A stretch of DNA of 64,000 nucleotides from Evansella sp. LMS18. Its GTDB lineage: Bacteria; Bacillota; Bacilli; Bacillales; Salisediminibacteriaceae. The notes under the pieces are model-generated. The model did not search any database and was not told the origin of the DNA. It saw only the letters and a program-made list of their open reading frames with translations. This document shows, in pieces, positions 51,390 through 64,000 of this stretch (position 1 is its first letter; each line of letters starts with the position of its first letter). Where the stretch lies: positions 992,001 to 1,056,000 of the forward strand of contig NZ_CP093301.1 in NCBI RefSeq assembly GCF_024362785.1, in the 5' to 3' direction. The translations under genes were made by a program, and so were the position numbers.

Positions 51390-55038
<3,649 letters not shown>

Positions 55039-55078
55039 TTATTATTAAACGCTTTATTTTTCCATCTTTACCATGTTT

Positions 55079-56266
55079 TTATTCCTTATCGTTCAATGCA
55101 GCAACCCCTGGGAGTTCTTTCCCTTCCATGAATTCCAGGGAAGCACCTCCGCCAGTGGAAATGTGGTCCATTGCATCGGCAAAACCGAATTTTTCAACGG
55201 CTGCAGCGGAATCTCCTCCGCCAATTACCGTATAAGCACCTTCTGAATCGGCAAGGGCCTGGGCTACGGATACCGTTCCTTCAGAGAATGGCTTCAGTTC
55301 AAAAACACCCATCGGCCCGTTCCAGATCACCAGTTTTGAATTTCTGATAACATCGCGGTACGCGTCGATTGTCTTTGGACCGATATCAAGGGCTTCCCAG
55401 TCTGAAGGGATATTTTCAATATCAACAACTTTTGTGTTCGCGTCTTCACTGAAGTCATCTGCCACAGTCACATCAAGAGGCATATGGAACTTAACGCCTC
55501 TTTCCTCGGCCTTCTGCATGAATTCTCTCGCCAGATCGATTTTGTCTTCCTCCAGCAGAGACTTTCCAACCTCGTGTCCATTTGCTTTTACGAAAGTGTA
55601 GGCGAGTCCCCCGCCAATAATCAGGTTATCGACTTTTTCTAGAAGGTTATCGATGACGCCGATTTTATCTTTCACTTTCGCTCCGCCGATGATTGCAGTA
55701 AATGGACGGTCGGGGTCAGATAACGCTTTGCCGAGAACTTCAAGTTCTTTTTCCATCAGTAAGCCTGCAACCGCAGGAAGATGCTGTGCGATTCCTTCTG
55801 TTGAAGCATGTGCCCTGTGAGCTGCCCCGAAAGCATCGTTTACATAAACGTCTGCCATCTCTGCCAGCTGTTTTGCCAGTTCAGGGTCGTTTTTCTCTTC
55901 TCCAGCTTCGAAACGTACATTCTCAATCAGCAGAATCTCACCATCATTCAAGTCTGCGGCAGCATTCTTAGGTTCATCACCATAGACCTGGTCAGATTTA
56001 TAAACGTTTTTGTTCAACAGGTCACTGAGCCTTTTTGCTACAGGATCCAGGCGAAGTTCTTCGACTACTTCCCCTTTTGGCCTGCCCAGATGGCTTGCCA
56101 GGATCACTTTCGCCCCGTTTTCAGAAAGATACTGAATAGTTGGAAGGGCTGCACGGATTCTCGTATCGTCTGTGACTTCGCCGTCTTTCATAGGAACGTT
56201 AAAGTCGACACGGCAAAATACCCGTTTGCCTTGCACATCAATATCACGGACTGATTTCTTGTTCAT
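55079..56266 (-). CDS. pgk: Phosphoglycerate kinase
   Basis: Monomeric two-domain kinase, 395 residues, making ATP from 1,3-bisphosphoglycerate. [31 protein letters not shown] and [14 protein letters not shown] bind substrate, and [17 protein letters not shown] with [15 protein letters not shown] bind nucleotide. The ATG at 56266 follows AAGGAGG with 10-base spacing. Standard length. Confidence 0.98.
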   Translation of the reverse strand: MNKKSVRDIDVQGKRVFCRVDFNVPMKDGEVTDDTRIRAALPTIQYLSENGAKVILASHLGRPKGEVVEELRLDPVAKRLSDLLNKNVYKSDQVYGDEPKNAAADLNDGEILLIENVRFEAGEEKNDPELAKQLAEMADVYVNDAFGAAHRAHASTEGIAQHLPAVAGLLMEKELEVLGKALSDPDRPFTAIIGGAKVKDKIGVIDNLLEKVDNLIIGGGLAYTFVKANGHEVGKSLLEEDKIDLAREFMQKAEERGVKFHMPLDVTVADDFSEDANTKVVDIENIPSDWEALDIGPKTIDAYRDVIRNSKLVIWNGPMGVFELKPFSEGTVSVAQALADSEGAYTVIGGGDSAAAVEKFGFADAMDHISTGGGASLEFMEGKELPGVAALNDKE

Positions 56267-56492
56267 GCGAGGGTAACCTCCTTTTGGTAACTGCATCTTA
56301 TGGATTTGTCAATCAAGGTTTTACTGTGCGCTAAGAGGCATTTATACATGCCATTATCCATCTTAACATCCCAGTGTCCTCAGATAAATGAAAGAGGAGA
56401 ACAGGACACTGATGCACTGTCTCCTCCATTTGTTTTTTGAGAAGTATTACTCAGGGGACGTCCGGATGGACTCTTTCCCCCTCATAAATTTA

Positions 56493-57515
<1,023 letters not shown>

Positions 57516-57544
57516 TTATTTAAAAAACAAAAAATCTATTTCCA

Positions 57545-57562
57545 AAGGGAGAATGCCCTTTA
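57545..57562 (-). promoter_or_regulatory. Hairpin in the cggR-gap intergenic region
   Basis: AAAGGG CATTCT CCCTTT on the minus strand, in the 212-nt leader of gap. B. subtilis cggR-gapA mRNA is cut near here and the gap part is protected by a 5' stem-loop; this hairpin may play the same role. Inference by analogy. Confidence 0.4.
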
Positions 57563-57712
57563 GTAAACTATCCATTTTGTACCTTTAACCTTTTTAAACG
57601 AATTTAAACTAAGCAAGTTACAATAAATTTCCCTTCGCTTCTCTCGTTTAATAATACACAGTTCCTGATCGATAATCCCCTGTATAAACAGGAAAAAAGT
57701 GACAGATTTGTT

Positions 57713-58738
57713 TCAGTTTTCAGCCAGAATCCGTAAAGCGGCGCCTTCATCAGTTACAAGCACCTGACTCGGGCCATGTTTCATGTATGCCTGGATTGCC
57801 CTGGCCTTGGAGCTGCCGCCTGAAACAGCAATAACATTAGGTATCTTTTCCAGGTCTTCCAGCTGCAAACCTATGGTTAAAACTTTATGAATAATATCCC
57901 CTGATTGATTAAAATAATAACCAAAGGCTTCTGCAACAGCAGCTTCTTTTTTCAGTCTTTCCATAACTTCAGGAGAAGAGTTTCTTCGCTGAGCCATTGT
58001 CTGCGCCTCTCCGACAGCGTGAATGACCATTGTCGCGGATCGTATTAGTTCCAGTACTTCCTTTACAGACGGCTCTTCCACCAGGGAGTGGTAAGTTTCT
58101 TTACTCAGTTCATCCGGTACATGCAGCAGACGGTAATTGCCCATTGCTTTTCTGGCCATCATGGCGCAAATTGTATTAGCCTGGTTTTCCACTTGTTCAC
58201 CAAGGCCGCCTCTGGCCGGGAGAAACAACGCCTCATTCGTCACACCGTCAGGGACCATCATTTCAGCAACTGCTGCTATAGAGGTTCCCCCGGTTACAGC
58301 AATGATATTACTGTTATTGAGCAATTTCTTTTTCATCACAGAAACAGCGGTCCTGCCCATCTCCTTTTTCACCCATGGATGTTCATCAGTGTCGCCGGGC
58401 AATATATGTACTTCATTGATTCCCAGCTTTTCTTTCAGCTGCTGTTCCATCGTACGAATGTCAAAAACTTCTTTCATCACTTCTTCAAGCTGGAGAAGAA
58501 TCCCGTTTCCTTCGTCCGTCAGAGTCATACCTGAGGACTTGATATCCACGAGTCCTTGTTCCTTCAGGAAAGTTACCTCACTTCTCAGTGTTCTTTCCGA
58601 CATTTCCACACTGCCGGCCAATGTTCTTCTTCCCACAGGCTCCATCACCCGGATAAAACGGAGCACACGATATCGTATACTCAATACATCAATGAGATCA
58701 GGGACTAACTTTTTTTGCAGTTCTATAAGCTGTCTCAT
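57713..58738 (-). CDS. cggR: Central glycolytic genes regulator CggR
   Basis: SorC-family repressor, 341 residues. An N-terminal winged helix (about 15-85; VGRRTLAGSVEMSERTLRSE) binds DNA and the C-terminal sugar-binding domain (about 90-341) senses fructose-1,6-bisphosphate. AVTGGTSIAAVAEMM, LPARGGLGE and AVSGGSSKARAIQAYM are phosphate-binding loops of the family. It heads the gap-pgk-tpi-pgm-eno operon. A matching operator lies just upstream. Confidence 0.95.
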   Translation of the reverse strand: MRQLIELQKKLVPDLIDVLSIRYRVLRFIRVMEPVGRRTLAGSVEMSERTLRSEVTFLKEQGLVDIKSSGMTLTDEGNGILLQLEEVMKEVFDIRTMEQQLKEKLGINEVHILPGDTDEHPWVKKEMGRTAVSVMKKKLLNNSNIIAVTGGTSIAAVAEMMVPDGVTNEALFLPARGGLGEQVENQANTICAMMARKAMGNYRLLHVPDELSKETYHSLVEEPSVKEVLELIRSATMVIHAVGEAQTMAQRRNSSPEVMERLKKEAAVAEAFGYYFNQSGDIIHKVLTIGLQLEDLEKIPNVIAVSGGSSKARAIQAYMKHGPSQVLVTDEGAALRILAEN

Positions 58739-58775
58739 AAGTAAAGCTCCTTTTCTCTCCTGAGTTTAAAATCGG

Positions 58776-58811
58776 GACATTTTTTGCCCCGTGTAGACAT
58801 ATTGTGTCCCA
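58776..58811 (-). promoter_or_regulatory. CggR operator
   Basis: Minus strand reads TGGGAC-6-TGTC-4-CGGGGC-6-TGTC, matching the known tandem CggR operator CGGGACN6TGTCN4CGGGACN6TGTC with two changes. It lies 37 bases before the cggR start, so the operon represses itself until sugar phosphate accumulates. Confidence 0.92.
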
Positions 58812-58916
58812 CCTGTGCGAAAAAAAAGACCATTCCTGCTAATGCATTAATTTGGAAAGGGGCTCCCTTTCAAACTAATCATAGCAAGGAAATGGTTCGT
58901 TAGCAAGATTAAAACT

Positions 58917-59159
58917 CTAAACTCGTTCATTAATTTTATTTTCAAGAGATGAAGAAGATATTATTCCTTCTTCAAGAACGTTGCCATTCTCATCTTCCAC
59001 TACAGGAATCCGGATTTGATATAATTCCAGCCACTCATCATTTGAATAAATATCACGCTCTATAATTTCAAAAGAATATTTTTCCTGAAGCCCTTTTGTG
59101 ACATCAAGACCTTTATCGCATAAAGGACATCCTGTTTTTGTATAAAAATATAATTTCAT
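58917..59159 (-). CDS. Glutaredoxin-like thioredoxin-fold protein
   Basis: An 80-residue thioredoxin-fold protein of the glutaredoxin/DUF836 group. The redox motif is CPLC near residues 11-14 (YTKTGCPLCDKG), and IRIPVVEDENG holds the cis-proline. It sits between rpoN and cggR, a common Bacillus order. Redox partner unknown. Confidence 0.85.
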   Translation of the reverse strand: MKLYFYTKTGCPLCDKGLDVTKGLQEKYSFEIIERDIYSNDEWLELYQIRIPVVEDENGNVLEEGIISSSSLENKINERV

Positions 59160-59177
59160 CTGTTACTTCTCCTTCAA

Positions 59178-60524
59178 TTAAGTGTACCTCTTCCGCTGGG
59201 AGGATGACTGAATATGCATTTCTTCCCGGTATTTAGCTACCGTCCTTCTGGATACAGTGATTCCATGCAGTTCTTTAAGCAGGTTTGCCAGCTTCTGGTC
59301 AGAAAGGGGCTTCTGCTTATCCTCTTCATCCACGAGTCTTTTCAAGTAGATTTTCACCCGCTCTGAAGAACTGGATTCCCCCGTATCTTTTCCGACCATA
59401 GAAGTGAAAAAGTATTTTAATTCAAACAACCCTTTTGGCGTCTGGATGTATTTTTTTGTGGTGGCCCGGGAAACTGTACTTTCATGCACATTCACTTCTT
59501 CCGCAATTGTTTTTAAAGTAAGCGGCCTTAAGTGGGATGGGCCGTGCTCAAAAAACGACTTCTGGTACCTCACAATTGCTTCCGATACTTTCAAAAGCGT
59601 CTCCTGCCTCTGTTCAATACTTCTTTTAATCCATTGAAACTGTTCGTATTTCCGCTTCAGATATTCGTTCACTTCAGCTTCTTCTTTATTTATTAACGCT
59701 TCATACTGTTTATTGACGGTCATTACAGGCATATAATCATCATTTAAATAAACGATATATTCACCGTTTATTTTATTTACTGTTACATCAGGTACAACGT
59801 ATTTTGCAGGCTCGTTGAAAAAATGGGCTCCTGGTTTCGGATTGAGCGTCTGGATAAAGTCAGCAATATACTGAACCTCCTGAACAGACACCTCTTCTTC
59901 TTTCGCAATTTTTTTGAATTGCTTTTTTGCCAGTGTATCAAGGTGATTTTCAACGATATTTTCAGCCAGCAAATCCCTGGTCTCCAATTGTCTCAGCTGA
60001 ATAAGCAGGCATTCCTTCAGGGAAAAAGCTCCTATACCCGCAGGCTCAAAGCCCTGCAGAACAGAAACCGCTTCTTTTACAGCCTCAATTGGTTCAACCA
60101 GCTCCCCGGCGAGCTCTTCGGCAGTATGTTTTAAATATCCGTTTTCGTCAACACTTAGTGCCAAATAGGTGAGGATCCGCCTCAGCCTGCTGTCCAGCTT
60201 CAGGTAACTGATTTGATTCAGCAGGTAATCCTGCAGGCCTTCTTCCTGTTCGCTTACGTGGTCTATCGCTGAATACTCATCATCCTGGTCATGCCTCACC
60301 CGGGAGTCATAGACGGGGGCAGCAGATTCTTCTTTATTTCGGGTTATCTCTTCCTGTTTATGGTTATCTTTCAGTTCAATCAGCGGATTCTCCAGCTGCT
60401 GTTCATGTAAGTAATTACTTAAATCAAGTGCGGAGTACTGCAATATTGTAATCGCCTGGCGAAGCTCGTTTGTCATCACCAGTTTCATTGACTGTTGCTG
60501 GTATAAACCAAAATCCATATTCAT
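59178..60524 (-). CDS. rpoN: RNA polymerase sigma-54 factor
   Basis: Sigma-L/sigma-54, 448 residues from the ATG at 60524, which has AAGGAGG 9 bases ahead. Region I (LYQQQSMKLVMTNELRQAIT) interacts with AAA+ activators, the core-binding domain covers about 80-300, the helix-turn-helix near 340-360 has EVNVHESTVSRATTKKY, and the RpoN box is SRRTVAKYREEM. No enhancer-binding activator is encoded in the window, so its regulon is not visible. The glutaredoxin-like gene follows 18 bases later. Confidence 0.96.
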   Translation of the reverse strand: MNMDFGLYQQQSMKLVMTNELRQAITILQYSALDLSNYLHEQQLENPLIELKDNHKQEEITRNKEESAAPVYDSRVRHDQDDEYSAIDHVSEQEEGLQDYLLNQISYLKLDSRLRRILTYLALSVDENGYLKHTAEELAGELVEPIEAVKEAVSVLQGFEPAGIGAFSLKECLLIQLRQLETRDLLAENIVENHLDTLAKKQFKKIAKEEEVSVQEVQYIADFIQTLNPKPGAHFFNEPAKYVVPDVTVNKINGEYIVYLNDDYMPVMTVNKQYEALINKEEAEVNEYLKRKYEQFQWIKRSIEQRQETLLKVSEAIVRYQKSFFEHGPSHLRPLTLKTIAEEVNVHESTVSRATTKKYIQTPKGLFELKYFFTSMVGKDTGESSSSERVKIYLKRLVDEEDKQKPLSDQKLANLLKELHGITVSRRTVAKYREEMHIQSSSQRKRYT

Positions 60525-60976
60525 AAGGTACTGCCTCCTTATGCGTATTATAACATGTTTACCTGTTCCATTTCTGCCGGGGTTTTCTGACCGGCTCATT
60601 CCCGCACCTACTATTTTAACATAGATAAGTAAGCGCTTTCTTTTAATTTAACATGTAAAAACTGGTGCTCCCTCTTTTACTCCAGGCTATGCACTTCATT
60701 ACTTGTTTGTTTTGGCTGAGTATGGAATGGAGTTTGAAATCCCGTAAATTAGGTTATGATGAAAGTGGTGCAAAAATTGGAGAAAAATATTAGCTTCTTT
60801 TACAGACAAATAATTTGACCTTCATTGACCATTAAAGTTATGATAAGGTGGAAATAGCATAAAAGAGTGTTCTTTTTTCACTGCCGGCACTGATCCCGGC
60901 CCTACTTTATGAATACTCTGAGCAGGCAGCTTTATACACATATTTTTCAGACAGTTATTAAAGGAGGAGTTATGAA
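60525..60976 (+). promoter_or_regulatory. clpP promoter region with CtsR box
   Basis: TTGACC (60815-60820) and TATGAT (60839-60844) are 18 bases apart. TTTGACCTTCATTGACC (60814-60830) overlaps the -35 and on the other strand reads GGTCAA-TGA-AGGTCAAA, one change from the CtsR heptad repeat. Heat-shock control of clpP is expected. A GCCGGC/GGCC-type stem lies in the leader near 60882-60900. The rest of this 452-bp gap shows no gene. Confidence 0.8.
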
Positions 60977-61576
60977 ATGAACTTAGTCCCTACAGTTATT
61001 GAACAGACAAACCGAGGAGAGCGGGCTTACGATATTTATTCCCGTCTTCTGAAAGACCGTATTATTATGCTTGGCAGCGCAATCGACGATAATGTAGCTA
61101 ACTCCATCGTTGCTCAGCTGCTGTTTTTAGCTGCTGATGATCCGGAAAAAGACATTTCCCTGTATATCAACAGCCCTGGAGGCTCTATAACTGCTGGTAT
61201 GGCAATTTATGATACAATGCAGTTCATTCAGCCAAAAGTACAGACAATCTGCATCGGTATGGCTGCATCTATGGGAGCGTTCCTTCTATCTGCAGGGGAG
61301 CCAGGCAAACGCTTTGCCCTTCCTAACAGTGAAGTAATGATCCATCAGCCTTTAGGCGGTACACAAGGCCAGGCTTCCGATATTGAAATTCATGCACGCC
61401 GCATTATCCAGATGCGCCAGAAGCTGAATGAAATCCTTGCAGAACGCACTGGACAGCCTATTGAAGTTATCGAAAGGGACACTGACCGCGACAACTTCAT
61501 GACCGCTGTCGACGCGAAAAAATATGGCCTTATTGACGAGGTAATGGAAAAGCGTCCTGACCAGGAAAAGAAATAA
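60977..61576 (+). CDS. clpP: ATP-dependent Clp protease proteolytic subunit
   Basis: Serine protease barrel subunit, 199 residues, working with ClpC, ClpX or ClpE. The catalytic Ser is in [11 protein letters not shown], His in [13 protein letters not shown] and Asp near [26 protein letters not shown] is the oxyanion strand region. AAGGAGGAGTT precedes the ATG. It is transcribed alone and ends at a strong terminator. Confidence 0.98.
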   Translation: MNLVPTVIEQTNRGERAYDIYSRLLKDRIIMLGSAIDDNVANSIVAQLLFLAADDPEKDISLYINSPGGSITAGMAIYDTMQFIQPKVQTICIGMAASMGAFLLSAGEPGKRFALPNSEVMIHQPLGGTQGQASDIEIHARRIIQMRQKLNEILAERTGQPIEVIERDTDRDNFMTAVDAKKYGLIDEVMEKRPDQEKK

Positions 61577-61617
61577 GGGGTTCTATGTATTGAGACTCTG
61601 GTACATGAACAACCATC

Positions 61618-61658
61618 AAAAAGCTCTATTGCACAAAGTGCAATAGAGCTTTTTATCG
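61618..61658. terminator. Terminator after clpP
   Basis: AAAAGCTCTATTGCAC, AAA, GTGCAATAGAGCTTTT; usable in both directions between clpP and crh. Confidence 0.92.
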
Positions 61659-61710
61659 TTAACCAACTAAATGTGTTCTGGCAGAAGGAAAAGTATCCTG
61701 CGACTTTATA

Positions 61711-61968
61711 TTATTCGTCTGCTTCCATAAAAGCAGTAAGTGTTTCGATTGCTGTCTCTTCATCATTTCCTGAAGCAGTAACGGTTATTTCTTTATTAGA
61801 GTTAATTGCAAGACTCATGATTCCCATAATGCTTTTGGCGTTTACTTTCTTTCCGTCTTTTTCAACGAAAATCTCTGAGTTGAATTTGTTCGCTTCCTGA
61901 ACAAATAATGCAGCCGGGCGTGCCTGTAAACCTGTTTTTCTTTTTACTACAACCTGTTTTTCGATCAT
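61711..61968 (-). CDS. crh: Catabolite repression HPr-like protein Crh
   Basis: HPr paralogue of 85 residues. The PTS phosphorylation His is replaced by Gln in KTGLQARPAAL, while the HPr kinase site Ser46 is kept in AKSIMGIMSL. That combination defines Crh, a CcpA co-effector that cannot take part in PTS transfer. It follows whiA, its standard neighbour. ACAGGAGGAAAAGAG precedes the ATG. It ties to the cre site seen in the sucrose promoter. Confidence 0.96.
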   Translation of the reverse strand: MIEKQVVVKRKTGLQARPAALFVQEANKFNSEIFVEKDGKKVNAKSIMGIMSLAINSNKEITVTASGNDEETAIETLTAFMEADE

Positions 61969-62052
61969 CTCTTTTCCTCCTGTCCCGTTTTAAATATCTT
62001 TTTTATTTTTTCTGTAGAAACGCTTTCATTTCTTTTTCTGAAAGGCAGGGGA

Positions 62053-62994
62053 TCAGATTTTTTCCCCTGCTCTTAGTTTGTTTGCGAATTCATCGATCTT
62101 CCTTAGACGGTGATTAACACCTGACTTACTTACTTTCCCACTCTGAACCATTTCGCCAAGTTCTTTCAGCGTAACATCCTGATGTTCAACCCTCAGTTCA
62201 GCGATTTCCCGGAGTTTATCCGGAAGTACTTCCAGTCCTGCCTGCTCTTTAATGAACTTAATATTTTCCACCTGACGCATAGCAGCGCCTACTGTTTTAT
62301 TTAAGTTCGCTGTTTCACAATTAACGAGACGGTTGACTGAATTCCTCATATCTTTCATGATTCTTACGTCTTCAAACCGCAGTAATGCTTGATGGGCACC
62401 AATAACATTTAAAAACTCGCTGATCTTTTCTCCCTCTTTAAGATACAGGATAAATCCTTTTTTTCGCTCCAGCATCTTAGCATTGAGCCCGAAATAGTTC
62501 ATTAAATCACATAAGGAACGATTATGCTCCTCATAGAAAGAGAATATCTCCAGATGATAGGAAGAAGTTTCCGGATGGTTTACCGAGCCTCCCGCAAGAA
62601 ACGCCCCCCGTAAATAAGCCCGTTTGCAGCAGCTTCTTTTTACAAGTTCCGGCGAAATTTCCCTCGTAAATGAAAAACTGCTGTCCACGATCCGCAGGTC
62701 TTCCAGCATAGAGCGTGCTTCCTTTGTTATGCGGGCAACATAAACGTTATTCTTTTTCAGGCGCATTTTCTTTCTCACCAGCAGCTCCACATGGACACTG
62801 TAGAGTTTTTTTATAAGTGTATAAATGCGCCTTGCGATAGCCGCGTTTTCGGTTTGAATATCAAGAGCTATCTGCATATTTCTTATGGAAACAGACCCGT
62901 TCATCCGGATAAGAGCAGCCAGCTCCGCTTTCGTGCAGCAGTCCTCTCCCTCAAGCTGAGTCAGTTCTTTTTTTGTCACAGAAGCAAAAGACAT
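62053..62994 (-). CDS. whiA: DNA-binding protein WhiA
   Basis: WhiA/YvcL, 313 residues: an N-terminal LAGLIDADG homing-endonuclease-like half (about 1-200) without nuclease residues and a C-terminal helix-turn-helix (about 225-310; [20 protein letters not shown] ... [14 protein letters not shown]). In Bacillus it affects division and chromosome segregation. TGGAGGTGAGAGGC precedes the ATG. It lies between yvcK and crh. Confidence 0.96.
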   Translation of the reverse strand: MSFASVTKKELTQLEGEDCCTKAELAALIRMNGSVSIRNMQIALDIQTENAAIARRIYTLIKKLYSVHVELLVRKKMRLKKNNVYVARITKEARSMLEDLRIVDSSFSFTREISPELVKRSCCKRAYLRGAFLAGGSVNHPETSSYHLEIFSFYEEHNRSLCDLMNYFGLNAKMLERKKGFILYLKEGEKISEFLNVIGAHQALLRFEDVRIMKDMRNSVNRLVNCETANLNKTVGAAMRQVENIKFIKEQAGLEVLPDKLREIAELRVEHQDVTLKELGEMVQSGKVSKSGVNHRLRKIDEFANKLRAGEKI

Positions 62995-63101
62995 CTGCCT
63001 CTCACCTCCAGCCTCTGATCAATCATCAGACAGATGTTTTAGTTATCCAGCTTCAGCGACGAGCGCCTCGTCTATAAGGCGCTTCCGCTTATATTATTAT
63101 A

Positions 63102-64000
63102 TTAAAGCATAGAAACAATCCTTTGGGAAAGTTTCTGGCCATCATGCCTCAATAAATAATTATCAAAATAGAGAAGATCTTCCCCTAGTACTTTAAGACC
63201 CATATTTCTCAGCCGGTCTTCATCCACTGCGACTTCATAGGCGTTTTGCTCAGCGTAACGCTGGGCATAGGAGAAAGGGATCGGCTGTACGTTAACAAGA
63301 ATCGAATTCAGTATCCTGTCCCCTGCATGCTCATAAATCGCCTGTGCATGGTCTGCCGCAGTAAACCCTGTTGTCTCGCCTGGCTGGGTCATTACATTGC
63401 ATATATATACTTTACGCGCTTCACTTCTCTGTATTACCTCTGAAATTTGCGGTACAAGCAAATTTGGGATGACACTAGTATAAAGGCTGCCGGGGCCAAG
63501 TACAATTAAATCTGCTTCCTCGAGTGCTGTTAACGTTTCCTGGAGAGGCTCTGGCACAGCTGGCTCAAGAAAAACACGTTTTATTCTTTTCCCTGCTCTC
63601 GGGATACTCGATTCACCTTCAACCAATGTTCCGTCCTCCATTTCAGCATGGAGAATGATTTCCTGATTTGCAGCAGGAAGCACTTTCCCTTTCACGTTGA
63701 GTACCCGGCTAAGTTCCTGGACGCCCCTTGCAAAATCGCCGGTAATTGACGTCATTCCAGCTAAAAGAAGATTACCGAGGGAATGTCCCGAAAGGCCATT
63801 CCCATTCTTAAACCGGTGCTGGAACAGCTCTTCCACCAGGGGTTCCACCTCTGAAAGAGCAACGAGAACATTTCTCAAATCCCCCGGCGGTGGTATTTTC
63901 AATTCTTTTCTCAATATTCCTGAGCTTCCCCCGTCATCCGCTACCGTTACTATCGCAGTGATATCCACCGGAAAGGTTTTCAACCCACGGAGCAGTACGG
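63102..64000 (-). CDS. yvcK: YvcK / gluconeogenesis factor (partial, 5' end outside window)
   Basis: CofD-like UDP-sugar-binding protein needed for growth on gluconeogenic carbon sources and for proper PBP1 localisation. The frame stays open to the window edge; the last visible upstream codons read VLLRGLKTFPVD, so the usual N-terminal GGGTG motif lies beyond 64000. VTVADDGGSSGILRKEL, PPPGDLRNVLVALSE, GHSLGNLLLAGMTSITGDF and LGPGSLYTSVIPNLLV are characteristic. At least 299 of about 320 residues are present. First visible gene of the yvcK-whiA-crh run. Confidence 0.95.
   Translation of the reverse strand, partial: VLLRGLKTFPVDITAIVTVADDGGSSGILRKELKIPPPGDLRNVLVALSEVEPLVEELFQHRFKNGNGLSGHSLGNLLLAGMTSITGDFARGVQELSRVLNVKGKVLPAANQEIILHAEMEDGTLVEGESSIPRAGKRIKRVFLEPAVPEPLQETLTALEEADLIVLGPGSLYTSVIPNLLVPQISEVIQRSEARKVYICNVMTQPGETTGFTAADHAQAIYEHAGDRILNSILVNVQPIPFSYAQRYAEQNAYEVAVDEDRLRNMGLKVLGEDLLYFDNYLLRHDGQKLSQRIVSML

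Overview
The window looks like the chromosome of a spore-forming, salt-adapted (probably haloalkaliphilic) member of the Bacillaceae. The signs are Bacillus-type synteny (cggR-gap-pgk-tpi-pgm-eno; rnr/smpB/ssrA; yvcK-whiA-crh), an alpha/beta small acid-soluble spore protein, an ectoine hydroxylase, acidic Asn/Glu-rich linkers in the lipoproteins, AGGAGG-type ribosome sites, and Fur, Zur, MntR, CtsR and CggR operators of Bacillus type. Nearly all genes are on the minus strand.

Layout. 1-10.2 kb is a sulfur and methionine block read right to left: metX, metY (fused to a CoA-binding domain), an SsuABC-type sulfonate importer, an acetyl-CoA synthetase-like ligase and homoserine dehydrogenase. Three SAM-I (S-box) riboswitches control it, one of them with no gene of its own. 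10.2-16.4 kb holds a lysophospholipase-like hydrolase, a YdjM-type membrane protein, two YtxH proteins followed by a GvpU-like protein with no gas-vesicle structural gene, a YozQ/SASP pair and ectD. 16.4-34.5 kb is a metal-homeostasis region: a His-rich ZnuA-like lipoprotein under tandem Zur boxes, mgtE under an M-box riboswitch, an MntA-like lipoprotein under MntR-type boxes, an LTA synthase, a YcgR/YcgQ pair, a ferric-iron ABC transporter under Fur boxes, an encapsulin iron-storage locus, a His-rich small protein, and a Zur-controlled flavoprotein plus YciC-type GTPase. 34.6-42.9 kb has a CwlO-like endopeptidase, a sucrose PTS operon with SacT-type antitermination, and an alanyl-tRNA editing protein. 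43-51 kb has a DD-carboxypeptidase, tmRNA, smpB, a Cys-rich copper-binding protein, a 52-bp tandem repeat array, RNase R, two esterases and secG. 51-64 kb is the glycolytic operon with cggR, rpoN, clpP, crh, whiA and a partial yvcK.

The most notable system is the iron-mineralising encapsulin locus at 28.7-31.2 kb. It has an IMEF cargo protein with a C-terminal targeting peptide, a T=4-type encapsulin shell, and a divergent 2Fe-2S ferredoxin whose re-chosen GTG start puts the same targeting peptide at its very N-terminus. Between them is an unrecognised 158-residue protein with a strong promoter and Fur-type boxes. The family is known in Firmicutes; the extra gene and its regulation are the part I do not recognise. 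Other unexplained items are an orphan SAM riboswitch, a 29-residue ORF behind an MntR-like box, a 46-codon ORF between the Mg riboswitch and mgtE, two nearly identical 136-bp palindromic elements 15 kb apart, and three intergenic tandem-repeat arrays, two of which share a 21-nt period.

All calls come from reading sequence and recalled family knowledge; no database search was run.
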